A model generated the notes under the pieces. That model was given only the letters and a program-made list of their open reading frames with translations, did not search any database and had not been told where the DNA came from. Source: Actinomycetota bacterium (lineage in GTDB: Bacteria > Actinomycetota > Actinomycetes > Actinomycetales > Microbacteriaceae). From it: a stretch of 55,928 nucleotides of DNA. The first letter of the stretch is position 1. Each line of letters begins with the position of its first letter. Below, piece after piece: positions 34,324 to 44,778 of the stretch. Both the position numbers and the translations under genes were made by a program. The DNA lies in contig JAAFHT010000007.1 of assembly GCA_013297625.1 (NCBI GenBank), forward strand, positions 1 to 55,928, given 5' to 3'.

Positions 34324-35100
34324 ATGACACCCCGACCCCGCCCGCTTCGCGGCCGCCGCCTCAGCCGGGCCGTGGTGTTGGCTCTCGCTCCGATTCTCTT
34401 GCCGCAGACCGTGCGGCTGCGGCGCATCGTTCCGCTGCTGCCGGAGCCGCCGAAACCGTGGGAAGGCGGCGGGGGCGACGACCCGATTCGTCTGCTCGCG
34501 CTCGGCGACTCGATGGCCGTGGGCGTCGGAGTCGACGAAGCCGTTCAGGGCTTAGCCGGCTGTGTCGCTGCCGAGCTCACCGCACACACCGGGCGCCCCG
34601 TGCGCTGGCGCGCGCGCGGACGCAACGGGGCCACGGCACGCGACATCATTCGCGACCACCTCGACGAAGCGCTCAGCGAACCGACCGACGTGGTCGTCAT
34701 CAGCCTCGGCGCCAACGACACCATGCAGGTGCGCTCGCACCGTGCATTCCGTCGCGACATCACCCGCATCGTGCGTGAGATCGAAGCGGCGCACCCGCGC
34801 GCCATCGTGCTCATGAGTGCGCTGCCCGCCTTTCACCGCTTCGGCCTGTTGCCCGAGCCCTTGCGCGGCACGCTCTACTTGCACGCTCAATCGCTCGAAG
34901 TCAGTGCTCGCCGCGCGCTCGAACGCTTCCCGCTCGCGCACATGACGCCACCGCTGCCGCCCTATGCGGCTGACCACTTTGCGGCGGACGACTTTCACCC
35001 GAGCGCGCACGGCTGCCGCGAGTGGGCAGAGTTCATCGTGGACGACGCGGTGACGCACGGCATCGCAGCGCTGATTCCCGAACGGGCAGCGTCGGCGTGA
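34324..35100 (+). CDS. SGNH/GDSL hydrolase, copy B
   Basis: 258 residues. Same organisation as copy A: LSRAVVLALAPILLP, ALGDSMAVGVGV, LGANDTMQ, DDFHPSAHGCREWA. Leaderless start with TAGACTCGCGC directly before ATG, identical over 11 nt to the sequence before copy A. Its stop overlaps the next start (GTGA). Confidence 0.85.
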   Translation: MTPRPRPLRGRRLSRAVVLALAPILLPQTVRLRRIVPLLPEPPKPWEGGGGDDPIRLLALGDSMAVGVGVDEAVQGLAGCVAAELTAHTGRPVRWRARGRNGATARDIIRDHLDEALSEPTDVVVISLGANDTMQVRSHRAFRRDITRIVREIEAAHPRAIVLMSALPAFHRFGLLPEPLRGTLYLHAQSLEVSARRALERFPLAHMTPPLPPYAADHFAADDFHPSAHGCREWAEFIVDDAVTHGIAALIPERAASA

Positions 35101-35768
35101 GCGCGGTCGGCGCGAGCCGAGAAGGGTCTGCGGGCGACGGCCGCGCGCCGATTGACCTGCCCACCCTCGCCGCGATTGTTGAGGGGATGCTCGCCGCGCG
35201 CTCTGCATCCGCCCCGCTGCTCGTGGGCCTGGCCGGAGAGCCCGGCGCCGGCAAGTCGACCGCGGCCGCTCAGCTCGCCGCGCTACTGCCCGGCTCGCGC
35301 GTGCTGCCCATGGACGGATTCCACTTTCCGCAGGCCCAGCTCGTGTCGCTCGGGCGCCGCGAGCGCATGGGTGCGCCCGACACCTTCGATGTCGACGCCT
35401 TCGTCACCCTGCTCGCGTCGCTGCGCACCGCAACCGCCACCGTGCGCGCCCCCGGCTTCGACCGCACGATCGAAGAGCCCGTTGCCGACGAGCTGTCGTT
35501 CACACCCGAGGTGCCGTGCATCATCGTCGAGGGCAACTACTTGCTGCTCGACGACCACGGCTGGCAGCGCGTTGCACCGCTGCTCGATGTGACCGTGGGC
35601 GTCGTGCTCGACGAAGCCACGCGCCACGAGCGGCTCATTGCCCGCCACATCGCCTTCGGCAAGACCCCGAATGCCGCGCGCGCCTGGGCCCTCGGCCTCG
35701 ACGAGGCCAACGCCGGGCTCATTGCGCCCACGCTCGAGCGCGCCGACTACCTACTGCGCGCTCGGTAG
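35097..35768 (+). CDS. P-loop nucleoside/nucleotide kinase-like protein
   Basis: 223 residues. Walker A GEPGAGKST at about residue 45, PMDGFHFPQ at about 72 (the acidic base motif of the uridine kinase / pantothenate kinase / phosphoribulokinase clan), IVEGNYLLLDD at about 143 and the lid segment RHERLIARHIAFGKT. The substrate is probably a sugar, nucleoside or pantothenate-like alcohol; the clan does not decide. GTG start overlaps the SGNH stop. Its TAG stop is part of the TAGACT -10 box before purS. Confidence 0.8.
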   Translation: MSAVGASREGSAGDGRAPIDLPTLAAIVEGMLAARSASAPLLVGLAGEPGAGKSTAAAQLAALLPGSRVLPMDGFHFPQAQLVSLGRRERMGAPDTFDVDAFVTLLASLRTATATVRAPGFDRTIEEPVADELSFTPEVPCIIVEGNYLLLDDHGWQRVAPLLDVTVGVVLDEATRHERLIARHIAFGKTPNAARAWALGLDEANAGLIAPTLERADYLLRAR

Positions 35769-35810
35769 ACTCGAGGCATCCGCCCGCCGAGCCACCCCGG
35801 GGAGTCCACT

Positions 35811-36077
35811 GTGCCCACCATCGTCGTCGAGGTCATGCCGAAGGCTGAATTGCTCGACCCGGCCGGCAAGGCCGTTGCGGGGGCGCTGCACCGCCTCGGT
35901 CACGAGAGCATCCGCGATGTGCGCATCGGCAAGCGTTTCGAGCTGCACGTCGATGGCGAGATCGACGCCGCTCTGCTCGAGACGGCACAGCAGCTCGCGG
36001 CCGACATGCTCAGCAATGGTGTGATCGAAGACGTCATCAGCGTGCACATCGACGGTGTTGCCGGAGAGACCCGCTAG
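35811..36077 (+). CDS. purS: Phosphoribosylformylglycinamidine synthase, PurS subunit
   Basis: 88 residues. PurS bridges PurQ and PurL in the FGAM synthase complex. Sequence hallmarks are [20 protein letters not shown] at the N-terminus, [13 protein letters not shown] and the C-terminal [16 protein letters not shown] lies 7 nt before the GTG. The TAG stop shares its G with the purQ GTG start. Confidence 0.95.
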   Translation: MPTIVVEVMPKAELLDPAGKAVAGALHRLGHESIRDVRIGKRFELHVDGEIDAALLETAQQLAADMLSNGVIEDVISVHIDGVAGETR

Positions 36078-36775
36078 TGCGCATCGGCGTCGTCACCTTT
36101 CCGGGCTCGCTCGACGACCGCGACGCTCAGCGCGCCATCCGGCTCGCCGGCGCCGAACCGGTCGCGCTCTGGCACGGCACGCACGACCTGCAGGGCGTCG
36201 ACGCCATCGTGTTGCCCGGTGGCTTCAGCTACGGCGACTACTTGCGCTGCGGTGCCATCGCGGCGCGCTCGCCGATCATGGCCGAAGTCATTGATGCGGC
36301 CAACAGCGGGATGCCCGTGCTGGGCATCTGCAACGGCTTCCAGATTCTCGTCGAAGCGCACCTGCTGCCCGGCGGCCTGATTCGCAACGACCACGGTGAC
36401 TTCATCCGTCGCGACCAGCGGTTGCGCGTCGAAAGCACCGACAGCGCCTGGACCAACGGTTTCGAGCTCGGCCAAGAAATCACTATCCCGCTCAAGAACG
36501 GCGAGGGCGGTTTCATCGCCGACGAGGCCACGCTCGATCGACTCGAGGGCGAGGGCCTCGTGGCGTTCCGCTACCTCGACGTCAATCCCAACGGCTCGCT
36601 GCGCGACATCGCGGGCCTGCGCAACGAGCGCGGCAACGTCGTGGGTCTCATGCCCCATCCCGAGCACGCCGTCGAGCCGGGCTTTGGCCCCAACACCCCC
36701 GAGGCCATGCGCTCGGGCGTCGACGGCCTCACCTTCTTCACGAGCGTGCTGACGGCGACCCTCGCGTCTGCCTGA
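36077..36775 (+). CDS. purQ: Phosphoribosylformylglycinamidine synthase, glutaminase subunit
   Basis: 232 residues. Class-I glutamine amidotransferase that feeds ammonia to PurL. Nucleophile Cys at about residue 85 in [10 protein letters not shown], with His and Glu in [10 protein letters not shown] near residue 195. Early motif [17 protein letters not shown]. Start fused to the purS stop, so PurS and PurQ are made together; purL is 2.5 kb downstream behind four membrane-protein genes. Confidence 0.96.
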   Translation: MRIGVVTFPGSLDDRDAQRAIRLAGAEPVALWHGTHDLQGVDAIVLPGGFSYGDYLRCGAIAARSPIMAEVIDAANSGMPVLGICNGFQILVEAHLLPGGLIRNDHGDFIRRDQRLRVESTDSAWTNGFELGQEITIPLKNGEGGFIADEATLDRLEGEGLVAFRYLDVNPNGSLRDIAGLRNERGNVVGLMPHPEHAVEPGFGPNTPEAMRSGVDGLTFFTSVLTATLASA

Positions 36776-36823
36776 CGTTTCGCACCCCTCGGCAGCGTGC
36801 TGCCCCGTCGCTACGATCTGCTC

Positions 36824-37372
36824 ATGACGACCCTCCGCATGCCCCGGGCACTGCACGACGTTTTTGGCACGCAGCAGTCGCCCCTTGCCTTGGCTCTCGT
36901 GGCGCTCGCCATGCCCCTCGCCGTCATTGCCGTGTTGCCAGCGCTCACCGAGGTCGACTGGCGGCGTGCGCTACTCGCCGCTCTCCTCGTCGCCGACCTC
37001 GCCGCGGGAGCAGTCGCAAACCTCACGCGGGGAACGAGCGACCACTACGCAGCGAGCGCCCAGCGGCGCATCGTCTTTCTCATCGTGCACGTGCACTTGC
37101 CGCTTATCGCGCTGCTGCTCGGGTTGCCTCTGATTCCCGCGCTCATTGCGTGGGCCTTGACGATCGCCGCCGCCTCCGTCGTGGTGGCACTGCAACGGCG
37201 TGACGTGCACAAGCCCGCCGCCGGACTCGGAGTGGTCGTGGTGCTCGCCGCCACCGCGATCCACCTCGAGACCACGATCGTGCTGCTGTTTCTCGCGGCC
37301 CTCTTCGCGATCAAGGTCGTGCTGTCGTTCGGCGTCGACCACTACAGCGAAGGTGATGAAATAGAGGCATGA
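36824..37372 (+). CDS. Polytopic membrane protein of unknown function
   Basis: 182 residues with about five or six hydrophobic segments after the amphipathic N-terminus RMPRALHDVFG (LALALVALAMPLAVIAVL, LLAALLVADLAAGAVANL, and others). Leaderless start with TACGAT-N6-ATG. Ends in a 4-nt overlap with the DUF3817 gene. No family recognised. Confidence 0.7.
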   Translation: MTTLRMPRALHDVFGTQQSPLALALVALAMPLAVIAVLPALTEVDWRRALLAALLVADLAAGAVANLTRGTSDHYAASAQRRIVFLIVHVHLPLIALLLGLPLIPALIAWALTIAAASVVVALQRRDVHKPAAGLGVVVVLAATAIHLETTIVLLFLAALFAIKVVLSFGVDHYSEGDEIEA

Positions 37373-37857
37373 CCGAAACCGCTCTGCCGGCCACGCGCCT
37401 GACCCCGAAGAAGCTCTATCGCATCGTCGCGATCGCCGAAGCGATCACGTGGACTCTGCTGATCACCGGGCTCATCCTGCGCGCCACGATCGGGCTCGAC
37501 ATTGCGGTGACGATCGGCGGCAGCATCCACGGTTTCGTCTTCCTCGCCTACGGCGCCACGGCGATTCTCACGGCCATCAACCAGCGCTGGAGCGTCGGCC
37601 TCGGCCTGCTCGCGGTCGTCACGGCGATCGTGCCCTACGCGACCATCCCCTTCGACATCTGGGCGCACCGCACGGGCAAGCTTGAGGGCGATTGGCGCCG
37701 CGAGGCCACCGACGACCCGCGTGATCAGCGCTGGTTCGACCGCCTGGTGCGGTGGATGCTCAACCACCCCTACCTGCTGGCCACCCTGATTCTGCTCGCC
37801 GTCGTGGTGCTCTTCACCGTGCTGTTGATTCTGGGCCCGCCGGTTCCCAAGGCCTAG
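37369..37857 (+). CDS. DUF3817 membrane protein
   Basis: 162 residues with four membrane segments. KKLYRIVAIAEAITWTLLITGLILR, GGSIHGFVFLAYGAT, and the cytoplasmic loop ending WAHRTGKLE followed by a last helix fit DUF3817 (YdzA-like). ATG overlaps the previous stop. Function unknown. Confidence 0.8.
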   Translation: MTETALPATRLTPKKLYRIVAIAEAITWTLLITGLILRATIGLDIAVTIGGSIHGFVFLAYGATAILTAINQRWSVGLGLLAVVTAIVPYATIPFDIWAHRTGKLEGDWRREATDDPRDQRWFDRLVRWMLNHPYLLATLILLAVVVLFTVLLILGPPVPKA

Positions 37858-37878
37858 TCACGCGGTCTGCCGCGAAAG

Positions 37879-39108
37879 CTACTCGGCGGCCGGGCCCACC
37901 CGGCTCGGCGCATCGGGATCAGCCGAGGGCGCGAGCATCTGCTCCGCCCGCTGGTGAGCTTCGGGCGTGCCACTGAACAGTTGGCGCTTCGCAGACTGGT
38001 CGGCGGGGTCAACGGCCGGCGCCGCGTCATCGGGCGAGGTCGCGTCGACCATGAGCACGCGGGTTCGCGGCATGGCTCCGGGGCTCTCGAGTTGCACCCA
38101 CTCGACAAGCTGCTCGCGCACGTAGTTGCGCAGGTCGAAGAGTGACCCGGCATCGGCCGCGCTGACGAGAATGCGCACGCGCACGAAGCCGTCGGTCGCC
38201 GACGACACCTGCAACACCGAGACGCGGCGGTCCCACAGCGTCGTGCCGTCGAGCACCACAGAAAGCCGTTCCCGCATCGCTGCGGGGCTCACCCGCCAGT
38301 CGAGGTCGAGTTCGACCGAGCCGAGCAGTTCGCTACCCGTGCGCGTCCAGTTCTCGAAGGGCTTGCTGGTGAAGTGCGTTGAGGGCACGACGAGGCGCCG
38401 GTCATCCCAGATACGAATGACGACATAGGTCAGGGTGATCTCTTCGATGCGCCCCCACTCGCCTTCGACGATCACAATGTCATCGACCCGAATGGCGTCG
38501 CTGAAGGCAATCTGTACGCCCGCGAACACGTTCGAGAGTGTGGACTGCGCGGCGAGACCCGCGACGATGCCCGCAAGCCCGGCCGAGGCGAGCAGGCTCG
38601 CGCCGATGGCCTGCATTTGCGGGAAGGTCAGCAGGGCGGCGCTCACACCGACGACGATGATCGTGACGGTCGCGAGTCGCTGGAGGAAGGTCAACTGCGT
38701 GTGCGCGCGACGGGCGGCGCGTGTGGCATCGGCGCCGATCGGAAATCGCACCATGGAGCCCTCGAACGCGAAGTCGACGACCTCAACGAACAGCCACGTG
38801 AAAAGGCCGATCACGCCGACCGTGAGCACGCGGTCAATCACTTCAGAGAACCGCGACTCGGGGGCTGCGAGACTCACGGATACCCACACCGCCACGCCCA
38901 CGAGCAGTAGTCGCAGGGCCGGGCGAGTGTGACGCAGCAGCACGGCCGCCCAGGGCTGGCGCATCGCGATGACGCGCACGAGAAGCTCGATGAGCACGAG
39001 CAGCACGGCGGCCACGGCGAGCGTCAGAACCGTGAGCACGAGCAAGAACAGCCAGCCGCGCTCAGGCACGAGAACCACGTCGATGTTGGCGAGCCGCACA
39101 GGGGTCAT
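37879..39108 (-). CDS. Mechanosensitive channel, MscS family
   Basis: 409 residues. N-terminal membrane helices are followed by the pore helix and cytoplasmic beta domain: SLLASAGLAGIVAGLAAQSTLSNVFAG (Gly/Ala-rich TM3), FSDAIRVDDIVIVEGEWGRIEEITLTYVVIRIWDDRRLVVPSTHF. This gates on membrane tension and protects against osmotic downshift. The C-terminal tail of about 70 residues is acidic and probably disordered. A 29-codon membrane peptide gene lies just upstream of its 5' end on the same strand. Confidence 0.93.
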   Translation of the reverse strand: MTPVRLANIDVVLVPERGWLFLLVLTVLTLAVAAVLLVLIELLVRVIAMRQPWAAVLLRHTRPALRLLLVGVAVWVSVSLAAPESRFSEVIDRVLTVGVIGLFTWLFVEVVDFAFEGSMVRFPIGADATRAARRAHTQLTFLQRLATVTIIVVGVSAALLTFPQMQAIGASLLASAGLAGIVAGLAAQSTLSNVFAGVQIAFSDAIRVDDIVIVEGEWGRIEEITLTYVVIRIWDDRRLVVPSTHFTSKPFENWTRTGSELLGSVELDLDWRVSPAAMRERLSVVLDGTTLWDRRVSVLQVSSATDGFVRVRILVSAADAGSLFDLRNYVREQLVEWVQLESPGAMPRTRVLMVDATSPDDAAPAVDPADQSAKRQLFSGTPEAHQRAEQMLAPSADPDAPSRVGPAAE

Positions 39109-39126
39109 GCGCTCAGCATCTCGCGT

Positions 39127-39216
39127 TCACTGGTTGAGCGCGATACCCACGAACATCGCGCCAAGAAAGACGAGCACGCCGATGCCGGCGTACATCCAGA
39201 TGAATCGGGCGTTCAT
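39127..39216 (-). CDS. 29-residue membrane peptide
   Basis: ATG 39216 to TGA 39127. The product begins MNARFIWMYAGIGVLVFLG and is a single hydrophobic helix. AGGAG lies 7 nt before the ATG. Located 18 nt upstream of the MscS start on the same strand, so the two are probably co-expressed. Confidence 0.6.
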   Translation of the reverse strand: MNARFIWMYAGIGVLVFLGAMFVGIALNQ

Positions 39217-39319
39217 GCGGGGCTCCTGGGGTGGCTCAGGGCAACGGGGCTTCGGGCGGCGGTGCTGAGGGTCGCCGTTGGCGACGGCACCAGCCTAGGC
39301 CGCCGGTAGGCTGGAAGGT

Positions 39320-41632
39320 GTGACGAGCCCCGCGCAGATTCCCGCTCCTGACACCGTGGCCAATGCCGCCGCCACTCCCGAGAAAGTTCAGCCCTTTGAG
39401 GCGCTCGGGTTGAAGGCCGACGAATACCAGGCCATTCGCGACCTGCTCGGCCGGCGCCCCACGAGCGGTGAGCTCGCGATGTACTCGGTCATGTGGAGCG
39501 AACACTGCTCGTACAAGTCGAGCAAGGTGCACCTCAAGCAGTTCGGCCAGAAGGTCACCGACGAGATGCGCGAACACCTCATGGTGGGCATGGGCGAGAA
39601 CGCGGGCGTCGTCGACATCGGTGAGGGCTGGGCCGTCACCTTCAAGATCGAAAGCCACAACCACCCGAGCTACATCGAGCCCTTCCAGGGCGCGGCCACG
39701 GGCGTCGGCGGCATTGTGCGCGACATCATCTCGATGGGCGCGCGGCCGGTCGCGGTCATGGATGCCCTCCGCTTCGGTGCCATCGACCACGCCGACACGG
39801 CGCGCGTCGTTCCGGGCGTCGTGAGTGGCATCAGTCACTACGGCAACTGCCTGGGGCTGCCCAACATCGGTGGCGAAACCGTCTTCGACGCCGTGTATCA
39901 GGCCAATCCGCTCGTCAACGCTCTGGCCGTGGGCGTGCTGCGGCACGACGACCTGCACCTCGCGAACGCGCGCGGTGTCGGCAACAAGGTCGTGCTGTTC
40001 GGCGCGCGCACGGGCGGCGACGGCATTGGCGGAGCATCCATTCTCGCGAGCGATACGTTCAGCGAGGGTGGGCCGACGAAGCGCCCGGCCGTGCAAGTCG
40101 GCGACCCGTTCGCCGAGAAGGTGCTCATCGAGTGCTGCCTCGAGCTGTTTGCGGGCGACCTCGTGAAGGGCATCCAAGACCTCGGTGCGGCGGGCATTTC
40201 GTGTGCCACGAGCGAGCTCGCGAGCAACGGTGACGGCGGCATGGTCGTCGACCTCGATCAGGTTCTGCTGCGAGATCCCTCGCTCACGGCCGAAGAGATT
40301 CTGATGAGCGAGAGCCAAGAGCGCATGATGGCGATCGTCGAGCCGAGCAAGCTCGAGGCCTTCCTTGCCGTGACGACGAAATGGGATGTCGAGACGAGCG
40401 TGCTGGGTGAGGTGACCGACACGGGTCGCTTGATCATCCACTGGCAGGGCGAAACGATCGTTGATGTCGACCCGCGCACGGTTGCGATCGACAGCCCCGT
40501 GTATCACCGCCCCTTCGCGCGACCCGCGTGGCTCGACGCGCTGCAGGCCGACAGCAGCGCGCGGCTTGCCCGCCCCGCCGACGACGCCGACTTGCGCGCG
40601 CACGCGCTGCGGGTGCTCGGCGGCCCCAACCTCGCCGACACGAGCTGGATCACCGACCAGTACGACTACTACGTCGGCGGCAACACCGCGCTCGCGACGC
40701 CCGACGACGCGGGCATGATCCGCGTCGACGAGGTGAGCGGCCTGGGCGTCGCGCTCGCAACCGACGCCAACGGCCGGTACTGCCAACTCGACCCCTACGT
40801 GGGCGCCCAACTCGCGCTCGCCGAGGCCTACCGCAACGTCGCCGCCACGGGCGCCGCGCCGCGTGCGGTCAGCGACTGCCTCAACTTCGGCAGCCCCGAG
40901 AACCCCGACGTCATGTGGCAGTTCGAGCGGGCTGTCACTGGTCTCGCCGACGCGTGCCTTGAGTTGGGCATCCCGGTCACCGGCGGAAACGTCTCGTTCT
41001 ACAACCAAACCGGCGACGTTCCGATTCACCCCACGCCCGTCGTGGCCGTCATGGGCGTCATCGACCACGTCGACCGCCGCTTGCCCGCCGGCTGGCAAGA
41101 CGACGGCGAGAACCTCTACCTGCTGGGCCTCACGCGCGACGAGCTCGACGGCTCGGTGTGGGCCGACGTTGTGCACGGCCACCTCGGTGGCCTGCCGCCG
41201 CGGGTTGACCTCGCCGCCGAGAAGAACCTCGCGGGGCTCATGGCCGCCGCGGCCGAAGAGGCGCTCGTGACCTCTGCACACGACCTCTCTGAGGGCGGCT
41301 TGCTCGCGACTCTCGCCGAGGGCGTGCAGCGCTTCGGTGTTGGCGCGCGCGTCTGGCTCACCGAACTGATGGAGCGTGATGGGGTGGATGCCCTCGCCGC
41401 ACTGCTCTCAGAGTCGCAAGCCCGCGTTCTCGTGTCGGTGGCCCGCGAAGACGACGTCAAGTTCCGCGGCCTCTGCGAAGGCCGCGACGTGCCCGTGCTG
41501 CGCATCGGCGTGACCGACGCCGAGGTCGACGGGCTGGAGGTGCAAGACCGCTTCACGTTCTCGCTCGCCGAGCTGCGCCACGCGCACCGCGACACGCTGC
41601 CTGCGCGCTTCGGGGCGCTCGTCGGCGGCTAG
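39320..41632 (+). CDS. purL: Phosphoribosylformylglycinamidine synthase, PurL subunit
   Basis: 770 residues, the small-type PurL that works with PurS and PurQ. Converts FGAR to FGAM using ATP and PurQ-derived ammonia. Signature segments are [15 protein letters not shown] (catalytic His) at about residue 55, [37 protein letters not shown], and a second half with [12 protein letters not shown]. Leaderless start with TAGGCT-N7-GTG. Confidence 0.97.
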   Translation: MTSPAQIPAPDTVANAAATPEKVQPFEALGLKADEYQAIRDLLGRRPTSGELAMYSVMWSEHCSYKSSKVHLKQFGQKVTDEMREHLMVGMGENAGVVDIGEGWAVTFKIESHNHPSYIEPFQGAATGVGGIVRDIISMGARPVAVMDALRFGAIDHADTARVVPGVVSGISHYGNCLGLPNIGGETVFDAVYQANPLVNALAVGVLRHDDLHLANARGVGNKVVLFGARTGGDGIGGASILASDTFSEGGPTKRPAVQVGDPFAEKVLIECCLELFAGDLVKGIQDLGAAGISCATSELASNGDGGMVVDLDQVLLRDPSLTAEEILMSESQERMMAIVEPSKLEAFLAVTTKWDVETSVLGEVTDTGRLIIHWQGETIVDVDPRTVAIDSPVYHRPFARPAWLDALQADSSARLARPADDADLRAHALRVLGGPNLADTSWITDQYDYYVGGNTALATPDDAGMIRVDEVSGLGVALATDANGRYCQLDPYVGAQLALAEAYRNVAATGAAPRAVSDCLNFGSPENPDVMWQFERAVTGLADACLELGIPVTGGNVSFYNQTGDVPIHPTPVVAVMGVIDHVDRRLPAGWQDDGENLYLLGLTRDELDGSVWADVVHGHLGGLPPRVDLAAEKNLAGLMAAAAEEALVTSAHDLSEGGLLATLAEGVQRFGVGARVWLTELMERDGVDALAALLSESQARVLVSVAREDDVKFRGLCEGRDVPVLRIGVTDAEVDGLEVQDRFTFSLAELRHAHRDTLPARFGALVGG

Positions 41633-41669
41633 GTCGGGTGCCGCGTCGACGAGCGATAACCGGACTGGG

Positions 41670-42149
41670 CTAGAACCACCCCTCGCAGAGAACGTCTCGG
41701 GTCTCGTCAAGCTCCGCGACCTCGATCACGTTCAAGTACCCGGTGGAGTCCCACGCGAGGATCCCGGATCCTTCCTCCTGCAATCGGTCCAGGTCCTCAG
41801 TCATGAGCGACAGATGTGCGCCAGCTCCGTCTGTCGCGTTGGTGAGCAACGTGACCGATCCTTCGTCTTCAAGTAGGTCCACGAATGACCTGACCGGTCC
41901 CAGGTCAATCTCTCCTGCGGAGGTGGCCGGAAAGTCCCATGCAGGTCCGTCATTGCCGAAGATGGGTGGCGCCGAGCTCCCGACCTCGATTTCGTCCGTT
42001 GACACGCCCTCGCACATCCGCACGGTCGCGATCACGCGATCTCCTTGAATACTCAGCCCCATTACGCCCGAGTTCGGCACCGAGCATCCGGCCAGCACAA
42101 TCAGAAAGAGCGGTAACGCCAAGAGACTCAGGCGGCGACGAGCGATCAT
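41670..42149 (-). CDS. Putative lipoprotein
   Basis: 159 residues. After MIARRRLSLLALPLFLIVLAGC (lipobox LAGC, Cys 22) comes an acidic exported domain of about 135 residues with no recognised family. The start is placed at 42149 because it gives an immediate signal peptide; the frame upstream overlaps the divergent ATPase promoter. Convergent with purL. Confidence 0.65.
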   Translation of the reverse strand: MIARRRLSLLALPLFLIVLAGCSVPNSGVMGLSIQGDRVIATVRMCEGVSTDEIEVGSSAPPIFGNDGPAWDFPATSAGEIDLGPVRSFVDLLEDEGSVTLLTNATDGAGAHLSLMTEDLDRLQEEGSGILAWDSTGYLNVIEVAELDETRDVLCEGWF

Positions 42150-42267
42150 CTTTTGACAGTACGTCGAGAACATCTCTCCCCGCATTGCGAAACTGCAACG
42201 TTCAAGCGGGTGCGTATTGGTCGTCATTGCCGGAATCGCCATTGGGCACACCACTATGCTCGCGCTC

Positions 42268-44778
42268 GTGACGACCACCGGCGCAAGCTCCCCCGCAGGC
42301 CTGACGCTCGACGAGGTGCGCGCGCGCACGCAGCTCGGGCAGACCAACGTGATGCCCAGCGACACGGGTCGGTCGTTCTGGCGCATCATGCAGGCCAATC
42401 TGTTCACACTCTTCAACCTGATCGTCGGTGGCAGCTTCGCGCTCTTGCTCGTGCTCGGCTATTGGCAGGACGCACTGTTTGGCTTCTTCGTCATCGCGAA
42501 CGTGGTCATCGGTGTCGCGCAAGAGTTCCGCGCCAAGCTCACCCTGAGCCGCCTCGCGGTGCTCAACGCACCGCGCGCGCGGGTACTCCGCGAGGGCTCT
42601 GACGGGGTCTACGCCGTCGTTGAGATCCGCGTTGGCGAGGTCGTTATGGACGACATCTTCGTGCTCTCCGCGGGCGACCAGGTCACAGCCGACGCGGTCG
42701 TGCTCGAAGCTCATGGGCTCGACATCGACGAGTCTTTGCTGACCGGTGAGGCCGACCCCGTTTCCTCTCCGGCCGGCCGCGAGCTCATGTCGGGCTCGAC
42801 AGTGGTTGCCGGCAGCGGGCTCGCGCGGGTGATCCGGGTCGGCGCCGACTCGTACGCCGCACGTATCACCGCCGAGGCCAAGCAGTTCTCGCTCGTGCGC
42901 AGCGAGCTACGCAGCGGCATCGCGAAGATCATCAAGTGGATCACGATCTTGCTGCTGCCGGTCGGCGCGATCGTCGTCAACGGCCAGATGCAAGCCGTCG
43001 GTGGCTGGGAGGTCGCGATCGCCACGGGTGCCTGGCGCGAGGCAACGGTGGCCTCGGCCGCGAGCCTCATCGCGATGATTCCGCAGGGTCTCGTCTTCAT
43101 GACGAGCGTCGCGCTCGCCGTCGGAGCCGTGAAGCTCGCCCGCCACGAAGTGCTCGTACAAGAGCTCGCCGCCGTTGAGGGCCTTGCCCGCGTCGACATG
43201 TTGTGCCTCGACAAGACGGGAACGCTCACCGAGGGGCGCATGATTCTCGACGCCGTCGAGCCGCTCGACCGCCCCACGTCGGGCGACATCGTCGACCCCC
43301 TGACCGACACCGACCTCGACCCCGCCGCGGCGGCCGCCCTCTCGTGGATGGGCGCCGACCGCAACGCCAACGCCACCTCCGTCGCGCTCGTCGAGCGCTT
43401 CACCACTCCGCCCGCCGAGCAGCCGGTGCGAGCGATCGAGTTCTCGAGCCGCCGCAAGTGGAGCGCCGTCTCGTTCGCCGAGGGCCCTGCCCGTGGCACG
43501 TGGGTGCTCGGGGCCCCCGACATCGTGCTCGCCGACGCGCCCGATTCGACGGATGCTCTCGCCCGCTTCGCCGAGCGCGCAACCGCCGGCGAGCGCACCG
43601 TCGTACTCGCCCGCACCGATGTCGTGCTCGACCCTCCCGTTGAGCTCGCCGACGGTGAGCGGGCTCCCGAGGCCGAGTTGCCCTCCGGCTTGAGCGCCGT
43701 AACGCTCGTGTCGTTCCGTGAGAAGGTGCGCGACGATGCACCCGAGACGCTCGGCTACTTCCGGGAGCAAGAGGTCGAGCTGTGCGTCATCTCGGGTGAT
43801 GACCCGCGAACCGTGGCCGCGGTCGCGCGTGAGGCGGGCATCCACCATGACGGCCCCGGATTCGACGCACGCACCCTGCCCGACGACGAGGCCGAGCTCG
43901 ACGCCATCATGCGTGAGCACCGCGTGTTTGGGCGAGTGACGCCGGAGCAAAAGAAGGCCATGGTGCTCTCGCTGCAGCGACTCGGCCACACCGTCGCGAT
44001 GACAGGCGATGGGGTCAACGACGCACTCGCGCTCAAGCACGCTGACATGGGCATCGCGATGGGCTCGGGTGCCGCGGCAACGCGCGCGGTCGCGCGCCTG
44101 GTGTTGCTCGACGGCCAGTTCAGCCGCCTGCCCCGCATCGTCGCCGAGGGTCGGCAGGTCATCGCCAACGTCGAGCGGCTCGCCAAGCTGTTCTTGTCGA
44201 AGACGACCTACGCCATTCTGTTCGCCGTCGTCTTCGGGCTGCTGCTCTGGCCCTTCCCGTTCTTGCCTCGCCAGCTGTCGATCGTCGACGGGCTGACGAT
44301 CGGCTTGCCCGCGCTCGTGCTCGCGCTCTTGCCGAACATTCAGCGCTATCGGCCGGGCTTCTTGCGGCGCGCGGCGCGCTTCTGCATTCCCTCGGGACTC
44401 GTCGTCGCAGGCACGCTCATTTCGGTCGTGGCCTACGCCTACCTGGGTGGTTACGAGGCACCCGTCGTGCAGACCGCCGCCGTCATCACGCTAACCATGT
44501 CGGCGCTGTGGGTGCTCGTGATCTTGTCGCGACCCTTCACGCTCATCACCGGGATCGTCGTCGTGGCGGCCTACCTGGGCTTGCCCGTTCTGCTCGCCAT
44601 ACCGCCCGTGACGGAGTTCTTGCAGCTCGGTGCACCGCCGCTCGAACTACTGCTCATTGCCGTGGGCGCGAGTGTCATCGCCTCGGTCGTGCTCGAGGTT
44701 ATGCACCGCATCATTCAGCGGAACGGCGACGACTCGGCAGCCGCAATCGCCGCTGCGCAAGCAGCACGCCGAGGATAA
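42268..44778 (+). CDS. P-type cation-transporting ATPase, CtpE-like
   Basis: 836 residues. Motifs in order: LLTGEADPV (actuator) at about residue 157, the phosphorylation site DKTGTLTEG at about 315, and MTGDGVNDALALKHADMGIAMGSG at about 577. About ten membrane helices, no N-terminal metal-binding domain. It resembles mycobacterial CtpE, a calcium-related pump; the ion is inferred. GTG 42268 is preferred because TATGCT lies 7 nt upstream, in keeping with leaderless neighbours; 17 further codons are open upstream. The 3' end overlaps the convergent EamA gene by 68 bp. Confidence 0.88.
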   Translation: MTTTGASSPAGLTLDEVRARTQLGQTNVMPSDTGRSFWRIMQANLFTLFNLIVGGSFALLLVLGYWQDALFGFFVIANVVIGVAQEFRAKLTLSRLAVLNAPRARVLREGSDGVYAVVEIRVGEVVMDDIFVLSAGDQVTADAVVLEAHGLDIDESLLTGEADPVSSPAGRELMSGSTVVAGSGLARVIRVGADSYAARITAEAKQFSLVRSELRSGIAKIIKWITILLLPVGAIVVNGQMQAVGGWEVAIATGAWREATVASAASLIAMIPQGLVFMTSVALAVGAVKLARHEVLVQELAAVEGLARVDMLCLDKTGTLTEGRMILDAVEPLDRPTSGDIVDPLTDTDLDPAAAAALSWMGADRNANATSVALVERFTTPPAEQPVRAIEFSSRRKWSAVSFAEGPARGTWVLGAPDIVLADAPDSTDALARFAERATAGERTVVLARTDVVLDPPVELADGERAPEAELPSGLSAVTLVSFREKVRDDAPETLGYFREQEVELCVISGDDPRTVAAVAREAGIHHDGPGFDARTLPDDEAELDAIMREHRVFGRVTPEQKKAMVLSLQRLGHTVAMTGDGVNDALALKHADMGIAMGSGAAATRAVARLVLLDGQFSRLPRIVAEGRQVIANVERLAKLFLSKTTYAILFAVVFGLLLWPFPFLPRQLSIVDGLTIGLPALVLALLPNIQRYRPGFLRRAARFCIPSGLVVAGTLISVVAYAYLGGYEAPVVQTAAVITLTMSALWVLVILSRPFTLITGIVVVAAYLGLPVLLAIPPVTEFLQLGAPPLELLLIAVGASVIASVVLEVMHRIIQRNGDDSAAAIAAAQAARRG

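Noticed and set aside
39236-41281. 681-codon minus-strand open frame
   Set aside because: Antisense shadow of purL, with His/Arg/Val-rich composition typical of such frames.
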